DNA of 64,000 bases from Dendrocalamus latiflorus (GCA_017311315.1 CM029627.1:53186527-53250526), one strand, 5' to 3'; shown: positions 1-12,197, counted from the stretch's first letter. The notes: generated by a model not told the origin, from the letters alone. Translations and numbers: made by a program.

Positions 1-1562
1 GCCGTCGTTGAGTTGGAACTCATCAACCCGGGAGGTGGCGCCGTTCCTGGCGAGCCAACCACGGTGGAAGGTGCGTTGTCAACCGCAGCGGCCGACGAGG
101 ACGTGCCCCCTACGGAGGAAGCCGTGGGGGCGACAGTGACTGGAGCTGGTCCTGCCGTGGAAGACTCGCCTGTGCCACCGCAGGCGAAACGCCCTCGGAT
201 GCAGTCCCCGCCGCCACGTGGGAGTCGATACGCTGTTGCGGGGCCTTGCCGCGGGATTATGGCGTCTGGCACGGTCGAGAAGACGTTCTCCCCGAGCGTC
301 GAGGCGCCTGCCTCCCCTTGGGCGGTCGAACCAGCGCCACCTCCGACCGTGACGAGGGGCGCAGGAGGTAGGTGTGAGTCCCTTTCTTCACCTGACTTCG
401 CGAGACTTTCTCCGATCTGCTCGCTCATTCTGCCGACATCAGGTGAGACGACGTCTCCCGTACGTGGCGAAGGATCGAGCAGCGGAGGTATGCGCGAAGT
501 TGGGAGCCTTGTGCAGGATGCCCCGCGGGTGTCCGCTGCTGCTGACGTGGCCGTGGCCGCGATAAATCTGGGAGCTTTGGGGTCGGGGCTCGCTCACTCG
601 GACTTCCTCCCTCGCCCGGAGGTATTTTGCGACCTCACCACAGCCGCAGAACGTGCCGATAACGGCCTCAACCGAGAGGCGCTGTCGTCATGCGCGGGGG
701 ACCTCCTAGCGCTCGCGCTGCAGGCCTCCGAGATGAGGGTAAATACGTGCGCTTCCGTTTGTAAGGTATTTCTGGACGCCTGCTGATTTGTTGTTTTTGC
801 CAGACGCTTGCCCTCGGCCGGTCCTTTGACGAGGCCCGCATCCGGGAGCGGAGGGCTCTAGAAGCCAGCCTCCGCGAAGCAAACACTGCTCTCGCCGCGA
901 AGGATGAAGAACTTCGCGCGCTGGGGGACGCCCTGGTGGCCGCACAACTCGAGGCCACAGAAGCTCAGATTGCCACGGCTGGGGAGCGCGCCGCCTTCGT
1001 GCAGCAGATCGCCGTCCTAGAAGGGGAGAAGGCCCAGCTGGCGGAGTATGCTGCCGAGAACCGCCGTGTTCTGGAAAATGCATCCCTGTCGGCATGGCGG
1101 GCCATGGAGGCTCTGAACCAGGCCCTCCGGGATCTGTGCGTCTGAGTGCCGGACACTACGCACAGGCCGGTGGCCCTATCGGAGTCGCTCGGGCTGATCG
1201 AGGAGGGGGCCGGCGTTGCTCTTCGTGGCGCCAGGACCTTTGGCGAGCACTGCGGCTATGTTGGTGCGTGCTTCGCCCTCGCCCTGCTTCACACTCGTGG
1301 GTGTAGGCATACCCATGAGCTAGCGAACCCTCAACTGGATCCTCCCGACCGCCCCGAGGTTATGTCGGACGCCATCCGTTCCATCGGATCTAGCCTGCAG
1401 AACTTCCATCAACGGATCTGGGGCCGCTTCGGGGAAGGTGCAGCGAGGGTCGCCGTGGAGCAGACGTTGCATGGGGAGGGGGACCTCCTCCAGTGGCTTG
1501 AAGGGGTCCTTCAGCACCGTAGTGGCGACGGCGCGGGCTCGTCCGCGCCGCGCCAAGGCTGA
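1..1562 (+). pseudogene. Antisense (aORF) gene of the Ty3 element, 5' end missing, interrupted
   Basis: The reading frame is open from position 1 to 738, a GT-AG intron fits 739-803, and the frame continues 804-1562. One in-frame TGA at 1143-1145 interrupts it; the same frame then runs on for about 138 codons. The first part is rich in Pro, Ala and Glu. The second part has an alanine/glutamate/leucine-rich stretch (about 804-1140) with strong coiled-coil character, followed by a globular-looking tail. It runs opposite to gag-pol and sits beyond the tandem array, the position of the antisense genes (the putative gypsy-type transposon domain family) seen in Grande-like elements. Its function is unknown. 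The in-frame stop suggests a dead copy unless it is read through or spliced out. The true start is outside the window. Confidence 0.6.
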
Positions 1563-1717
1563 GCGGTTGGTCGGGAGAGCAGGGGAATGACGTACTGGGT
1601 CCTGCGCTTATAACCATGTAACCCCTTTGCGTTTATAATGGAACCAAATAGTACCTTATGCTTGGTGTTACCTGCCGTCGAACGCGGAGGGCAGGTCTAC
1701 GTGTCTCGTTTATACTT

Positions 1718-2972
1718 CGTGGAGTGGCGCGTGCGGAGGCGAACCTCGACACTACGACTTCCTTTATGGTCCGAAGACTCGCGCGTGCGGAGGCGAACCT
1801 CGACGCTACGTCTTATTTAAAGTCCGTGGACTATTGCGTGCGGAGGCGAACCTCGACGCTACGTCTTATTTAAAGTCCGTGGACTATTGCATGCGGGGCT
1901 AGGCTCGAGGCTACGTCTTCTTTATAGTCCAGAGACTCACGCGTGCGGAGGCGAACCTCGACGCTACGTCTTATTTAAAGTCCGTGGACTGGTGCGTGCG
2001 GAGCTAGGCTCGACGCTACGTCTTCTTTATAGTCCGCAGACTCTCGCGTGCGGAGCTAGGCTTGACGCTACGTCTTATTTAAAGTCCGTGGACTGGTGCG
2101 TGCGGAGCTAGGCTCGACGCTACATCTTCTTTATAGTCCGGAGACTCGCGCGTGCGGAGCTAGGCTCGACGCTACGTCTTATTTAAAGTCCGTGGACTGG
2201 TGCGTGCGGAGCTAGGCTCGACGCTACGTCTTCTTTATAGTCCGGAGACTCGCGCGTGCGGAGCTAGGCTCGACGCTACGTCTTATTTAAAGTCCGTGGA
2301 CTGGTGTGTGCGGAGCTAGGCTCGACGCTACGTCTTCTTTATAGTCCGGAGACTCTCGCGTGCGGAGCTAGGCTCGACGCTACATCTTATTTAAAGTCCG
2401 TGGACTGGTGCGTGCGGAGCTAGGCTCGACGCTACGTCTTCTTTATACTCCTTAGAGTGCGCGCGGAGGCGTCCCCCTGCTGCGTCTTATTTATACTCCG
2501 TAGAGTGCGTGCGGAGCTAGGCTCGACGCTACATCTTATTTAAAGTCCGTGGACTAGTGCGTGCGGAGCTAGGCTCGACGATACGTCTTCTTTATAGTCC
2601 GCAGACTCTCGCGTGCGGAGCTAGGCTCGACGGTACGTCTTATTTAAAGTCCGTGGACTGGTGCGTGCGGAGCTAGGCTCGACGCTACGTCTTCTTTATA
2701 GTCCGCAGACTCTCGTGTGCGAAGCTAGGCTCGACGCTACGTCTTATTTAAAGTCCATGGACTGGTGCGTACGGAGCTAGGCTCGACGCTACGTCTTCTT
2801 TATAGTCCGCAGACTCTCGCGTGCGGAGCTAGGCTCGACGCTACGTCTTATTTAAAGTTCGTGGACTGGTGCGGGCGGAGCTAGGCTCGACGCTACGTCT
2901 TCTTTATAGTCCGCAGACTCTCGCGTGCGGAGCTAGGCTCGACGCTACGTCTTATTTAAAGTCCGTGGACTG
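1718..2972. repeat. 52-bp tandem array of two alternating monomer types
   Basis: About 24 units of 52 bp share the core GTGCGGAGCTAGGCTCGACG. Two versions alternate: one continues CTTCTTTATAGTCC and ends CAGACTCTCGC, the other continues CTTATTTAAAGTCC and ends TGGACTGGTGC. The higher-order period is therefore about 104 bp. The first units (to about 1880) and a unit near 2460-2510 are divergent. Each unit has a short stem, AGTCC-GT-GGACT or its weaker partner. The array lies between the integrase stop and the antisense gene, as in Grande-type elements. Confidence 0.93.
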
Positions 2973-3091
2973 TGTTCTGCTCAGCGCGGACAGGAGATGC
3001 TCTAGGAAGAGCAACCTTTATTGAACTCCCGTTTGCGCGGGCGAGCATCGCCTAACAACGGGCTGGTGGCTCTACGCCTGCTGTCCTGCTT

Positions 3092-4387
3092 CTAGGCGTA
3101 GTACCGCCGCAACCTGTCCGCATTCCATGTGTGCCGGAAGGCTTGTCCTTCGAGCGTGGCGAGGCGGTACGCCCCCTTCGGCAATGCCTCTGTTACGATG
3201 TACGGGCCTTCCCACTTGGACTCCAGCTTGCCAACGGCTTCGGCCTGGAGCACCACTCTGAGGACGAGATCCCCAGGCTTGAACCCCCGTGGGCATATAG
3301 AGCGGTCCCGAGTACGCATTGTCTGCCGCGCGTACTTCTCGACATGGTGGGCTGCGTCTGCCCGTATCCCGTCGAGGAGGTCCAGGGACACACGGCCCTC
3401 GTCTTCGGGTGCTTGGACGAGGACCCTTCGCGAGCCGACCTTGATTTCCTCGGGCGTCACCGCTTCGTCACCGAAGAGGAGTTTAAACGGCGTGAATCCC
3501 GTCGGGCGTGTTACCGTTGTGCGAAGCGACCATAGAACGCTGTGAAGCTCGCTTGGCCACTTGCCCTTCGGCAACCCAACCAGGCGCTTCTTGATGGCGG
3601 CGGAAATGGCGCCATTCGCCCGTTCGACCGCCCCGTTGGACTGGGGATGGCCCACCGAGGCGAATCGGAGGGTGATGCCCATGCTGCCACAATAATCTTT
3701 GAAGAGGGTGGCGTCGAACTGCAGGCCATTGTCGACCGTGAGCTCCCGAGGCACACCGAAGCGACATATGATGTTTTGCCATAGGAAGCGCTGTATGGCC
3801 GCAGAAGTTACTTTGGCCAGAGCGATCGCTTCCGGCCATCTGGAGAAATACTCCAGCGCGACTACCACGAACCGGAGGTCCCCTGGAGCTCGGGCAAGTG
3901 GTCCTACTATATCGAGACCCCAGCGCGCCAGTGGCCACACCGGGGGAATTGGGTTGAGGCTTGTCGGGGGCCTGCGGATGATGCGCGCCATCCACTGGCA
4001 CCCTTGGCACCGACGGACGAGGTCCTGGGCGTCGGTGATGGCCGTCGGCCAGTAGAAGCCTTGTCTGAACGCCTTGCCGACTAATGACCTCGGCGCCAGG
4101 TGGGATCCGCACACGCCCGCGTGGATTTCCGCCAAGAGTTCCTTTCCCTCCGCAGCCGAGAGGCAGTGCAGGAGCGGCGCGCAAACCCCTTTCTTGTAGA
4201 GTGTCCCTTCGAACACCTGGAAGGACCGTGTGCGGTGCTGCAAGCGTCGCAGTTCAGCAGGGTCCTCCGGCTCGGCGAGACCTTGTAAGAAATTGAAAAT
4301 GGGCTCTTGCCAATCTCCTGGCCGATCAATGCGATGGACAAGTGCCGCGTCCCGGTTGTCCTGCGCGATGGCCGCCCTTGCTAACAC
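3092..4387 (-). pseudogene. Ty3 integrase region of pol
   Basis: The 431-codon frame has the integrase order. An HHCC-type zinc-binding segment comes first, with the CQGC cysteines near residue 130. The catalytic core follows with Asp in GLDIVGP, Asp in TVDNGLQF and Glu in NGAVERANG. The C-terminal part contains the GDLVLR and WEGPYIV segments usual in grass Ty3 integrases. The frame itself is long and clean, but it is cut off from the RT frame upstream (the frames overlap by a few bases at 4381-4387) and the rest of pol is broken. The second core motif reads DNGLQF where DNGTQF is usual. It follows RNase H directly and ends just before the repeat array. Confidence 0.9.
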
Positions 4388-6459
4388 CTCGTAGAATGCC
4401 CCCTCGGAGGGGGCAGTTGCTGGCTGGCCGCCTTGGCGAGGGCGTCGGCTTGCTCATTCTCCGCCCGGGGGATGGCCTTGACGGTGACACCCAAAAAGTG
4501 CCTTTGCCTCGCCCTCACCGCCGCGAGGTATTTGGCCAACTCAGGGTCCTTGGCTTGATTTGACTTGTCCACATGGCCGGCCACCAAGCGCGAGTCGGTG
4601 CGGACCAACACCCGTCTCACGCCGACTGCCTTGAGCTTTGCCAGGCCAAAGAGCAGTGCCTCGTATTCAGCCGTGTTGTTGGTGGCGGGGAAGGCAAGGC
4701 GCGCCGAGTACAGCAAACGCTGTCCCTCGGGCGTGATGATCACTGCCCCTACACCCGCGCCAGTGACGCTGTAAGCTCCGTCGATTGTAAGCGTCCAGAC
4801 AGGATCATCGTGCGCCTGGCCAGGTTGGGCGGGCGGTGTCCATTCGGCGAGAAAATCCGCCAGGACTTGGGATTTGATTGCCGTCCGCGAAGCATACGTC
4901 AAGGAGAAGGGAGTGAGCTCGGCGGCCCATTTACCGATACGCCCTGTGGACTCCTTGTTATGTAGCATCTCTGCCAGGGGGAATGAGGAAGGCACTGTGA
5001 TCGGGTGAGCCAGAAAATAATGCCGAAGCTTCCTGGAGGCCATGACCAGTGCGTAGGCGAGCTTCTCAAGCTCCGTGTATCTTGTCTTGGCGCCTTGAAG
5101 GGCTTCGGAGACAAAGTAGACGGGCCGCTGCGTGGCGCCCTCCTCTAAGACGAGGACGGCGCTGACCGTGGTGGCTGACGCGGCCAGATAGAGCAGGAGG
5201 GGAGCCTCTGGTGCTGGGGCGACCAGAGTTGGGAGGCTTGCCAGGTGCTGCTTGAGCTCGTCGAAGGCCTTCGCAAAGTCTTCGTCCCAACGAAATCCAT
5301 CACACCCGCGGAGTGTCTTGAAGAACGGCAGGCCCCGCTCCGCCGCCCTGGAGAGGAAGCGGCTTAATGCTGCCATGCGGCCCGCGAGCCTCTGAACCTC
5401 CCTCGTTGTCTTGGGCGGCTCCATACCCAGGATGGCGTCTACTTTGTCGGGGCTCGCCTGGATGCCCCGCCCGGACACGAGGAAACCTAGGAGTTTGCCC
5501 GCCTGTACCCCGAAGACACACTTGTCGGGGTTGAGCTTGATGCCCGCCTTCCGGAGGTTGTCGAAGGTCTCCTGGAGGTCCCGGCAGTGTAGAGCCAGTT
5601 GCCGAGTTTTGACCACCACGTCATCGACATAGGCTTCGATGTTCCTCCCAAGCTGGGCGGCCAGGGCAATGGCGACGAGCCGGGTGAAGGTAGCGCCTGC
5701 ATTCTTCAAGCCAAAGGGCATTCTGACGAAGCAGAACGTCCCAAGTGGTGTGATGAAACTGGTCTTCTCCTCGTCGTCTTCGGCCATGTATACCTGGTGG
5801 TAGCCGGAATAGGCGTCCAGGAAACTCATGAGTTCGCACCCAGCGGTGGCGTCAACCAGCTGATCGATGCGCGGCAAGGGGTAGTTGTCCTTCGGGCACG
5901 CCTTGTTGAGTGCCGTGAAGTCGATGCACATGCGCCAGGCCCCGCTGGCCTTTTTGACTAGCACCGGGTTGGCGAGCCATTCTGGATGGTGGACCTCGCG
6001 GATGACCCCGGCGCGAAGAAGCTTCGCCACCTCTGCTTTGGCCGCCTATTGCCGATCCATCGACATACGCCGGAGCCTTTGCTTGACCGGCTTGGCATCG
6101 GGGCGGACCGCCAAACGATGCTCGATTACTGCTCGGTCTACGCCCTTGATGTCCTCCGGGGACCATGCGAAGATGTCAACGTTGTTCTGAAGCACTCGGA
6201 GCAGCTCCCGTTCGACCCCCGGCGGGAGCCCCTCGCCGATGGACACAAACTGCCCCTCCGCCTGGAGCGGCACCTTCTTGACGCCGCCTTCGGGCCGAGG
6301 CTTGGGCGTCCACCCGGGAGCGGAGGGCCCATCACCGGGTGCGCCGGAGAGGGCGTGCACTAGCGATGCGGGACGCGGCTGCCACCTTCGGCACGTCTGG
6401 CCAAGTCCTAGTCGCCGAAGATGGTGATGACACCCTCCGGGCCCGGGAGCTTTACACAC
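4381..6459 (-). pseudogene. Ty3 reverse transcriptase and RNase H region of pol
   Basis: From 6030 down to 4381 an open frame of about 549 codons contains RT motifs (LDAYSGYHQ, the YVDD catalytic box, FGLKNAGATF) and then RNase H (TIDGAYS, NNTAEYEALL, RTDSRLV). The same frame extends upstream to about 6330 with the usual RT leader (VDIFAWS, VIEHRL) but is interrupted by an in-frame TAG at 6046-6048. Further upstream, between about 6330 and 6410, the frame shifts relative to the protease. RT copies RNA into DNA and RNase H removes the RNA strand. The catalytic residues are present, so decay is by stops and frameshifts rather than by active-site loss. Confidence 0.9.
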
Positions 6460-7690
6460 AAAAAGGCGTGGTGCGGGATTGCCTCGAAAGAGTTGATGGC
6501 GGGTCGCCCCAGTATGGCGTTGTAGGGGTGCGGGATATCCACGACATCGAAGGTGACATGCTCGGTCCGGACGTTACCTTTGTTGCCCTCTTGACGAAAA
6601 GTGACAGGAAGGGACACGTGCCCCAGGACCTGCATCGGTTGGCCCCCAATGCCTTGAAGTGGAGCTCCTGGCTGCTCTAGCCGGCTTCGGGGGATTGCCA
6701 TGCGGTCGAGGGCTTCTGCAAATAAGATGTTCGCGGAGCTTCCCCCGTCGACAAGGACGCGCCTGACTTCACTGCGTGCTATGTGGGCCTGGATGACTAG
6801 AGGGTCTTGGTGAGGGTACTCCACGCCCCTGGCGTCGTTCAAGTCGAAGGTGATGTTGCGGGGCGGCATCCACAGCTGCGGCTGCTCCCTGGGGGCTTTT
6901 GAAGAGGAGCCTCCGGTGATGACGTTGATGGTGCGATGCTGCGCGCCCTCCGTTGCGGTGGCCCGTATGGGGCTATCCCTTGGGTGCCCTACGTGGGCTT
7001 CGGCGGGGGGACGGGTAGGCGGAGCCCGAGACCCGGCCGTCGCCCTCCGCAGCTCCATCACCGCGATGCATGCCCTTGTGTAATGATCGCGGTAGCCGTG
7101 TACCTCGCACCACTTGCCATAGTGCAGGAGCTCTTGCTCTGCGTGGGGTTGGCTGCCGTAGTCAAATCCGCCCTCCGATCCCCGGTCTCCCCTCCGTGAG
7201 GCGGGGTCGGGTCCTTGGCGGGCGCTCTCGGTGGCGAGGACATGGTGGGCCGCCTGCGACCGGCGCTGGCGGCGCCGAGGTTTAGGGCTGCACCGTGAGG
7301 AGCCTTCCTGTACCTCAGCCTTCCTGCCTCGGGGAGGGCCTCCTCGGGGCTTTCGGCTACGGCCCAGGTTCGAGGAGGGACCACCCACCCTGACCTCGCG
7401 CGGGAGGTGCTCCTCACGGGCGAGGCCGGGGGCGGTGATGCTGCGTCTTCGCGCATCCTCCTCCTCCTGCGCATACCCGTCCATTTTGTCAAAGAGCTTG
7501 GCAACTGTCGTGATTGGCCTCCGCGCGTTGTATTCGGCCATCGGGCCCGGGCGCAGGCCCTGTATGGCTACATTTACGACTGTGGTTTCATTAACATCGT
7601 TTACCTGGCCTCGAATCTTGTCGAAGCGCCCGGTGAAGAGCTGGTCCGCATTGATCCGCTCGACATAATGTCCTTGAAAGCTGCTCCCAC
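6408..7690 (-). pseudogene. Ty3 gag C-terminal part and aspartic protease
   Basis: An ORF of 377 codons starts formally at 7541, but the same frame carries the end of the gag core upstream to about 7690. An Arg/Pro/Gly-rich linker follows, then a retroviral-type aspartic protease. Its active-site motif reads VDGGSSANIL, where canonical proteases have D-S/T-G; the DGGS form is common in grass Ty3 elements. The flap region and the later hydrophobic ILGRPAI segment are recognisable. The protein would cleave the Gag-Pol precursor. The frame ends at 6408 because of a shift before the RT leader. Confidence 0.8.
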
Positions 7691-8481
7691 GCGTAGATGG
7701 AGCCCGGCTCTATGGTAAAAAACCAAGAGAGCGCCACTCCGTGCAGTGCGAGGGGGAGTCCCTTCGCCTTCGCGGTGTCGTCTCCGCCCGCGGCCTCGAT
7801 CGCGGTTTCGTACACGCGCACGAACTCGCGAGGATCCATGTCGCCTTTGTACGGGTCGATGATGCGAGGGAACTTGAAGTCATCGGGCCACGCCGCCTGC
7901 TGCAGCCCCGCCGAAAGCAGAGATTCCGGATCTACGCGTCTCAGCGGGACACGGCTAGACGTGGGGGCTTCGCGGCTGTCCACCATCTCTGGCGTGGGCT
8001 CGGGCGCGACTACCGGCGCGACCTGCTGGCTCCGAGCCTCTTGTATATCCCGGATGGCCCCGCGAAGGTCCCCGAGTTCCCGCTGGAACGCGTTGAAGGC
8101 TACTAGTAGGGCGCTTTCCACCGCAGGTGCCGTTGGGGCCGCCGGAACGCCCAGTGGACGGGCTGGTGCAGTGACCATCGCCTCACGATCTCCAGATCCG
8201 CCGGATGGTTCGTTGCGGCTACCCCCGGCCGCCGGATCTGCGCTACCGGCAAGGGTGGCGGGGGTTGTCGTTGCAGTGCCAGCGACGGGGTTAGGTGTCG
8301 TCGTAGTGGTGCTGGCGGGGTAGGTTGCTGCCGCGCGGGCGTCGACGCCCGCGACCACGACGCATACGCCGTCGCCAACCCCTTCGGCGGCCGATGCCGA
8401 AGCCCTGGTGCTCACGCGCTGCTCCGACCCATCCGTCTTTTTTCCCCTCGCCGCCGTTGGTGAAGCTCTCTTCGGTGCCAT
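7690..8481 (-). pseudogene. Ty3 gag N-terminal part, frameshifted near 7690
   Basis: The frame is open from 8535, but the first ATG is at 8481, about 55 bases inside the LTR-proximal edge, and I take this as the start. An Ala/Pro/Thr-rich head is followed by the retrotransposon gag core, with FPRIIDPYKGDMDPREFVRV and the W-containing GVALSWFF segment. Just after the WEQL motif the frame stops making sense, and the expected continuation is in another frame, so a small indel lies near 7690. Gag would form the particle that packages the RNA. Confidence 0.78.
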
Positions 8482-8520
8482 CTTTTTTCCTTCGGTCTTC
8501 AGGCTTGTCTTCGTCGTCCC

Positions 8521-8536
8521 CACGGACGGTGCCAAC
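8521..8536 (-). other. Putative primer-binding site of the Ty3 element
   Basis: On the minus strand TTGGCACCGTCCGTGG directly follows the LTR end CACAACA. A TTGGCRCC-type sequence abutting the 5' LTR is the usual place and form of the tRNA primer site in this group. The exact tRNA was not determined. Confidence 0.55.
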
Positions 8537-8783
8537 TGTTGTGGCTACAGACCAAACAGAGAGAGAGATAGTAGTGGAGAGTGATGAAGATAAGTGTCAT
8601 TGCCCGGGGGTCCTCCCCATGGCTTACCCATATATATATACACATGAGGAGTGTTTTTACAGATATACCCTTACATCTGGTTATCCCCTCTGGGGGCAGT
8701 TATGTCATTACACATGGCCTATTCTGGGCCTTATAATCTCCTACCAGGCCTGCTGGGTTTAGGTGGGGGCCACCCCTACGACA
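8537..8783 (-). repeat. 5' LTR of the Ty3 element, about 247 bp
   Basis: On the minus strand the segment starts TGTCGTAGG and ends CCACAACA, so it has the TG...CA ends of an LTR, and it abuts the primer-binding site. It holds a TATATATATATGG core about halfway (8632-8642) that could serve as a TATA box. The partner LTR is outside the window, so the outer border rests on the terminal bases only. Confidence 0.6.
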
Positions 8784-9589
8784 GTGTGGCAGGCAGGTAA
8801 AGAGGAAAGTCATACATAGAATGTATGGTATGTGCGAGGAGGCCTATGACTTTGTCCAAGAATGCTTCATCAGAATGCCAAACCCAATCTTGGTACATAC
8901 ATAAAAAAGATGGTGAGGATGCACCCTTAGAAAATAAGGACACTAAGGCCTCGCTCGTTTCGACTTCAACTTCTGGCTTATTTTTCACTATTCATAAATT
9001 TCGTTTTTTCTAAACTTTTGGCTTTTTTGAGTTTTTTTGCCTGTTCTTTTTCCCGTATTCGTTTGCATTGTCTGTGATGAGCTAGCATATTTTTCTATTT
9101 TTAAATTATTTAAATTTAATTACGCCAAATAAGCCACCTTCAGGTACAATGAAATTTTAGTCACTACAGTGTGATTTCACCCATAAGCCACATCTTTTCA
9201 GCCCAACCGAGTGGGGCCTAATACCTGGTTATGGTTGCTGTACAACATGAAGCAAGCATTAGTTTGAGATCGACCCAACGTTTGCTTGATCACAGACCAC
9301 AATGCTGGGCTACTGTTAGAGCTAAGCACCATACAACAAGAGATGCAACCATCGTTTCAGTGGAATGATGGGTCCTGGAATGATGTGTGGACCCATTGAT
9401 ACATGAGGCATCTTGTAGTGAACTTCCACACCCATGTACACAACAAAGAGTACCTTTACATGCAGAACCAGAGGCGCAAGTTTAACTCAATATGAAGGAG
9501 ATCGACAAGGAGACCTTAAGGAATGTGAGAGATTCAGAGGCAATGGAACCGGATGCAACTCAGGGTGCTTTAGTAGCACTCAATGAGTT
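8784..9589. other. No gene seen
   Basis: The stretch is AT-rich between about 8960 and 9130 with poly-T runs. No open frame of substance, no terminal repeats and no recognised family were found. It separates the Ty3 LTR from the MULE remnant. Confidence 0.5.
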
Positions 9590-10110
9590 CACCCAATGGA
9601 TCAACTTGCATACCCTGAGCTACAAAAATGGTCACTGTTTCAAGACACTGATGGAGTGAGGTACGTGTTTATGATCATGAACATGTCCAAGGTGTACAAC
9701 AATGTGCTGAAGGGTGTGTGCTCCCTCTCAATCACTGCAATTGTGGATGGGAGTTGGAACCACACCATTGGTTACTTCGTGAATAGAACCATGATTACAA
9801 GGAAATAGTTAAATGAAGGAAAGCAATTATGTGAGGTGATGTAGGGTTACATGTAGCAAAAACATGAGGAAGGCTCATTTGCACGTCACTTAGACCATGG
9901 ACAGGATGAGGAAGAGATTCGAGATCTGTTTAAGGGAGAAGTATATCGTGAGCCACACTAGAGGGGTATGTCATGGGTCACACCAGAGGGGATCACAAGC
10001 ATGCATGCACCATCGATGAAGTAGCAACCTGCATGTGCAATAAGCCAAATCTCCTCTACAAGCCTTGCTCATATGTGTACGCAGCATGCACTGTGTGGTA
10101 GCGGTCCTTC
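9590..10110 (+). pseudogene. MULE-like transposase C-terminal remnant
   Basis: Frames broken by many stops still read, in order, a segment resembling the MULE transposase stretch before the SWIM domain (MSKVYNNVLKGVCSLSITAI, about 9680-9745) and then a SWIM-like zinc-binding segment with a C-x-C and a later PCSYVYAACT (about 10030-10095). In MULE transposases these follow the catalytic core. No core motif and no long terminal inverted repeats are visible. The call is by motif resemblance only; a different SWIM-containing protein is possible. Confidence 0.45.
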
Positions 10111-11118
10111 GTGCAGTATGTATCCAAATGGTTTGGACTGTCCAAACTATCTGATCAGTGTTGGATGCTCAGATGCTTCAAAGATGTTCGGACTACTCTG
10201 AATGATTATGCCATTAAATCTTCCACGGACTGTCCGGTCGTCTTGGAAATGTTCATGCCACTCCAATGAGTCGTACCGTCCAATCTTCAACAGACCACCC
10301 AATCACCTTGGAGACATTTGGACTGCTCCAAACATTCATTCATTCTATGACATTCGATCGGTTTTGCATGGTCGATAGTGACGGTGACATCGGACCGCTC
10401 TGAACGTTCGCCCTTCTGCGTCATTCAATCAACTTTGAATGGTCGATATTGATTGTAACGTTGGACCAGGCTGAATGATCCTATCGTTGGATTGGCTGGA
10501 GACACTTGTAGTTGTTTGATTGACTTGGAGGTGTCTAGAACAGTATGATCGTATCTCTAACTGTATACCTGCTGTATAAAGGTAATAACTTTCACGTATG
10601 AGGTCCGGTTGAGATGATCTTGGACTCGTTGGAAAGCTTATTTCAAGAGCTATGTAATAGGGAAGGATTTATCTTCAAAAGCTTCATGGATTGTTATTTT
10701 TATTTCCTTTTTGTGAGAGTCCGAGTCTAAAACACTTAGGAATTGTGTAGGAGACTTTGTGGCCTCCCAAGGGTTATAAAAGCCTTGTAATACATAACTT
10801 TTTGCTGGACCATGATTGAATCTATTATTTTTAAGAGAGAGCTATATGCTTGTTCTTTCTAGAGTTGCCATTTGATTGCAACACAGAGGGGAATTAGATG
10901 TTTCTCTACATCGTTGTTCTTGTGATTCCTTGTGATTCTCAGGAGCTACGACACGTCTGCTTTGTGGTTGGATAGACAGGATCACGAGCATGTGGTTGGG
11001 GAAATTCTTTTATCGTAGGTTGTTGTTCTGACAGTGGTTGGCACCATCGGTTTGTCAGGTTGCACGGATCCAAGTTATCATTATCAATCCTACGTCGTGA
11101 AGATCGGGCACCCCACAT
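10111..11118 (+). repeat. Probable 5' LTR of the second Ty3 element
   Basis: The region between the MULE remnant and the primer site holds a TATA-like CTGTATAAAGG at 10570-10580 and ends in CCCACA just before the primer site. Its left part repeats short motifs of the type GGACTGTCC and CGTCGGACC. The left border is a guess, since no partner LTR remains. Confidence 0.45.
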
Positions 11119-11121
11119 ATC

Positions 11122-11138
11122 TTGGTATCAGAGCATGG
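11122..11138 (+). other. Primer-binding site complementary to initiator Met tRNA
   Basis: TTGGTATCAGAGCATGG is the standard plant retrotransposon primer site for tRNA-iMet (core TGGTATCAGAGC). It fixes the orientation and the end of the LTR. Confidence 0.85.
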
Positions 11139-12197
11139 TTGATACGGCAGGATTGTTTACCCTAGATTTTAGGTCAATTTCTTATTGTTTATTACCTAGA
11201 GTCCACAAAACCAAAAATTGTCACAAAAAATTCCAAACCCTAGTTTTTGCATCTGTTATTCTTGTGAGTTTTGTTAAGTTTTCGTCCATTAGAATTTTTG
11301 CTTAGGTGCATATCATTGTGTTTCCTTTGCGTCGCTTAATCGTTGTGTCATTTCCTTATTTCATCCGATAGCAGTAATCACAGTGAGCCTCTCGCTCCTA
11401 GTATTTTCTTTCATCTTTGAGACTAGCTATTGATATTGCATCAAGGGCTGCTCTTGGTAGTAATCACACTTATTGAAATCTGAGTTGTTTCACTAAGAAG
11501 GCAGTCGACTTATGGAAAGAGCCATAATTTAAACAAAAATATATATACAGAAAAGAAGCGAAAAAGAGAGAGAGAGAGAGAGAAATAACTTTGTGGCCAA
11601 AGTCTATGTCAAAAAAAATCAGATTGTGTGATCAGATCCTTTTTGAGCAATCTTGTGCCCTTATATCCTTAATATTGCAATTGGCTAGCATCTCTCCTAG
11701 TACTTGGTGCGAAACGAGCTATCTATTCCCCAAATATTAGATTACCTTTATTTTACTCATTCTTTTGTTTGCACTGAGTCACATTGATCTGAGAAATATT
11801 TTGGATCAGCACTTAGGCAAAATATTCTAGCTCGGATTATTACTAACTTTAGAATATCCAGGATTTTAGATTGCATAGGTAAATATTGTCCATCCAAGCT
11901 CCACAAATAAGCCATTGTTATAACAATGCTTGTGCAATTGAATTTGCTTGATCTATCACCTTGTGTTGTCTACAATTACCAAAGTGCGTGCAGCTCCTCA
12001 CTTCCATCAAGAATGCATAAGAACTTCGGTTGGTAAAAGAATGTGAGGTTGAGTGAATTCCAGAAATAAAATTTTCCACATACATAATTTTTCTTATTGT
12101 TTGCACTAACCATGGCAGGAAAAGAAGGATAACTAGCATATGTTACACAAGCTGACCTCGAGAAGCTCAAGAATGATTTCAACACTCAATTGACAAC

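Larger units (their letters stand above)
1..8783 (-). mobile_element. Ty3/gypsy LTR retrotransposon, decayed, left end beyond window
   Basis: Read on the minus strand the order is LTR (8537-8783), primer-binding region, gag, protease, reverse transcriptase, RNase H, integrase, a tandem repeat array, and then an opposite-strand gene that leaves the window. The second LTR should lie to the left of position 1. An antisense gene plus tandem repeats between integrase and the 3' LTR is the known plan of grass elements such as Grande and RIRE2; assignment to that group is inference from layout. The coding region is broken by frameshifts near 7690 and near 6400 and by an in-frame stop at 6046-6048, so the copy cannot be autonomous. 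Confidence 0.85.
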
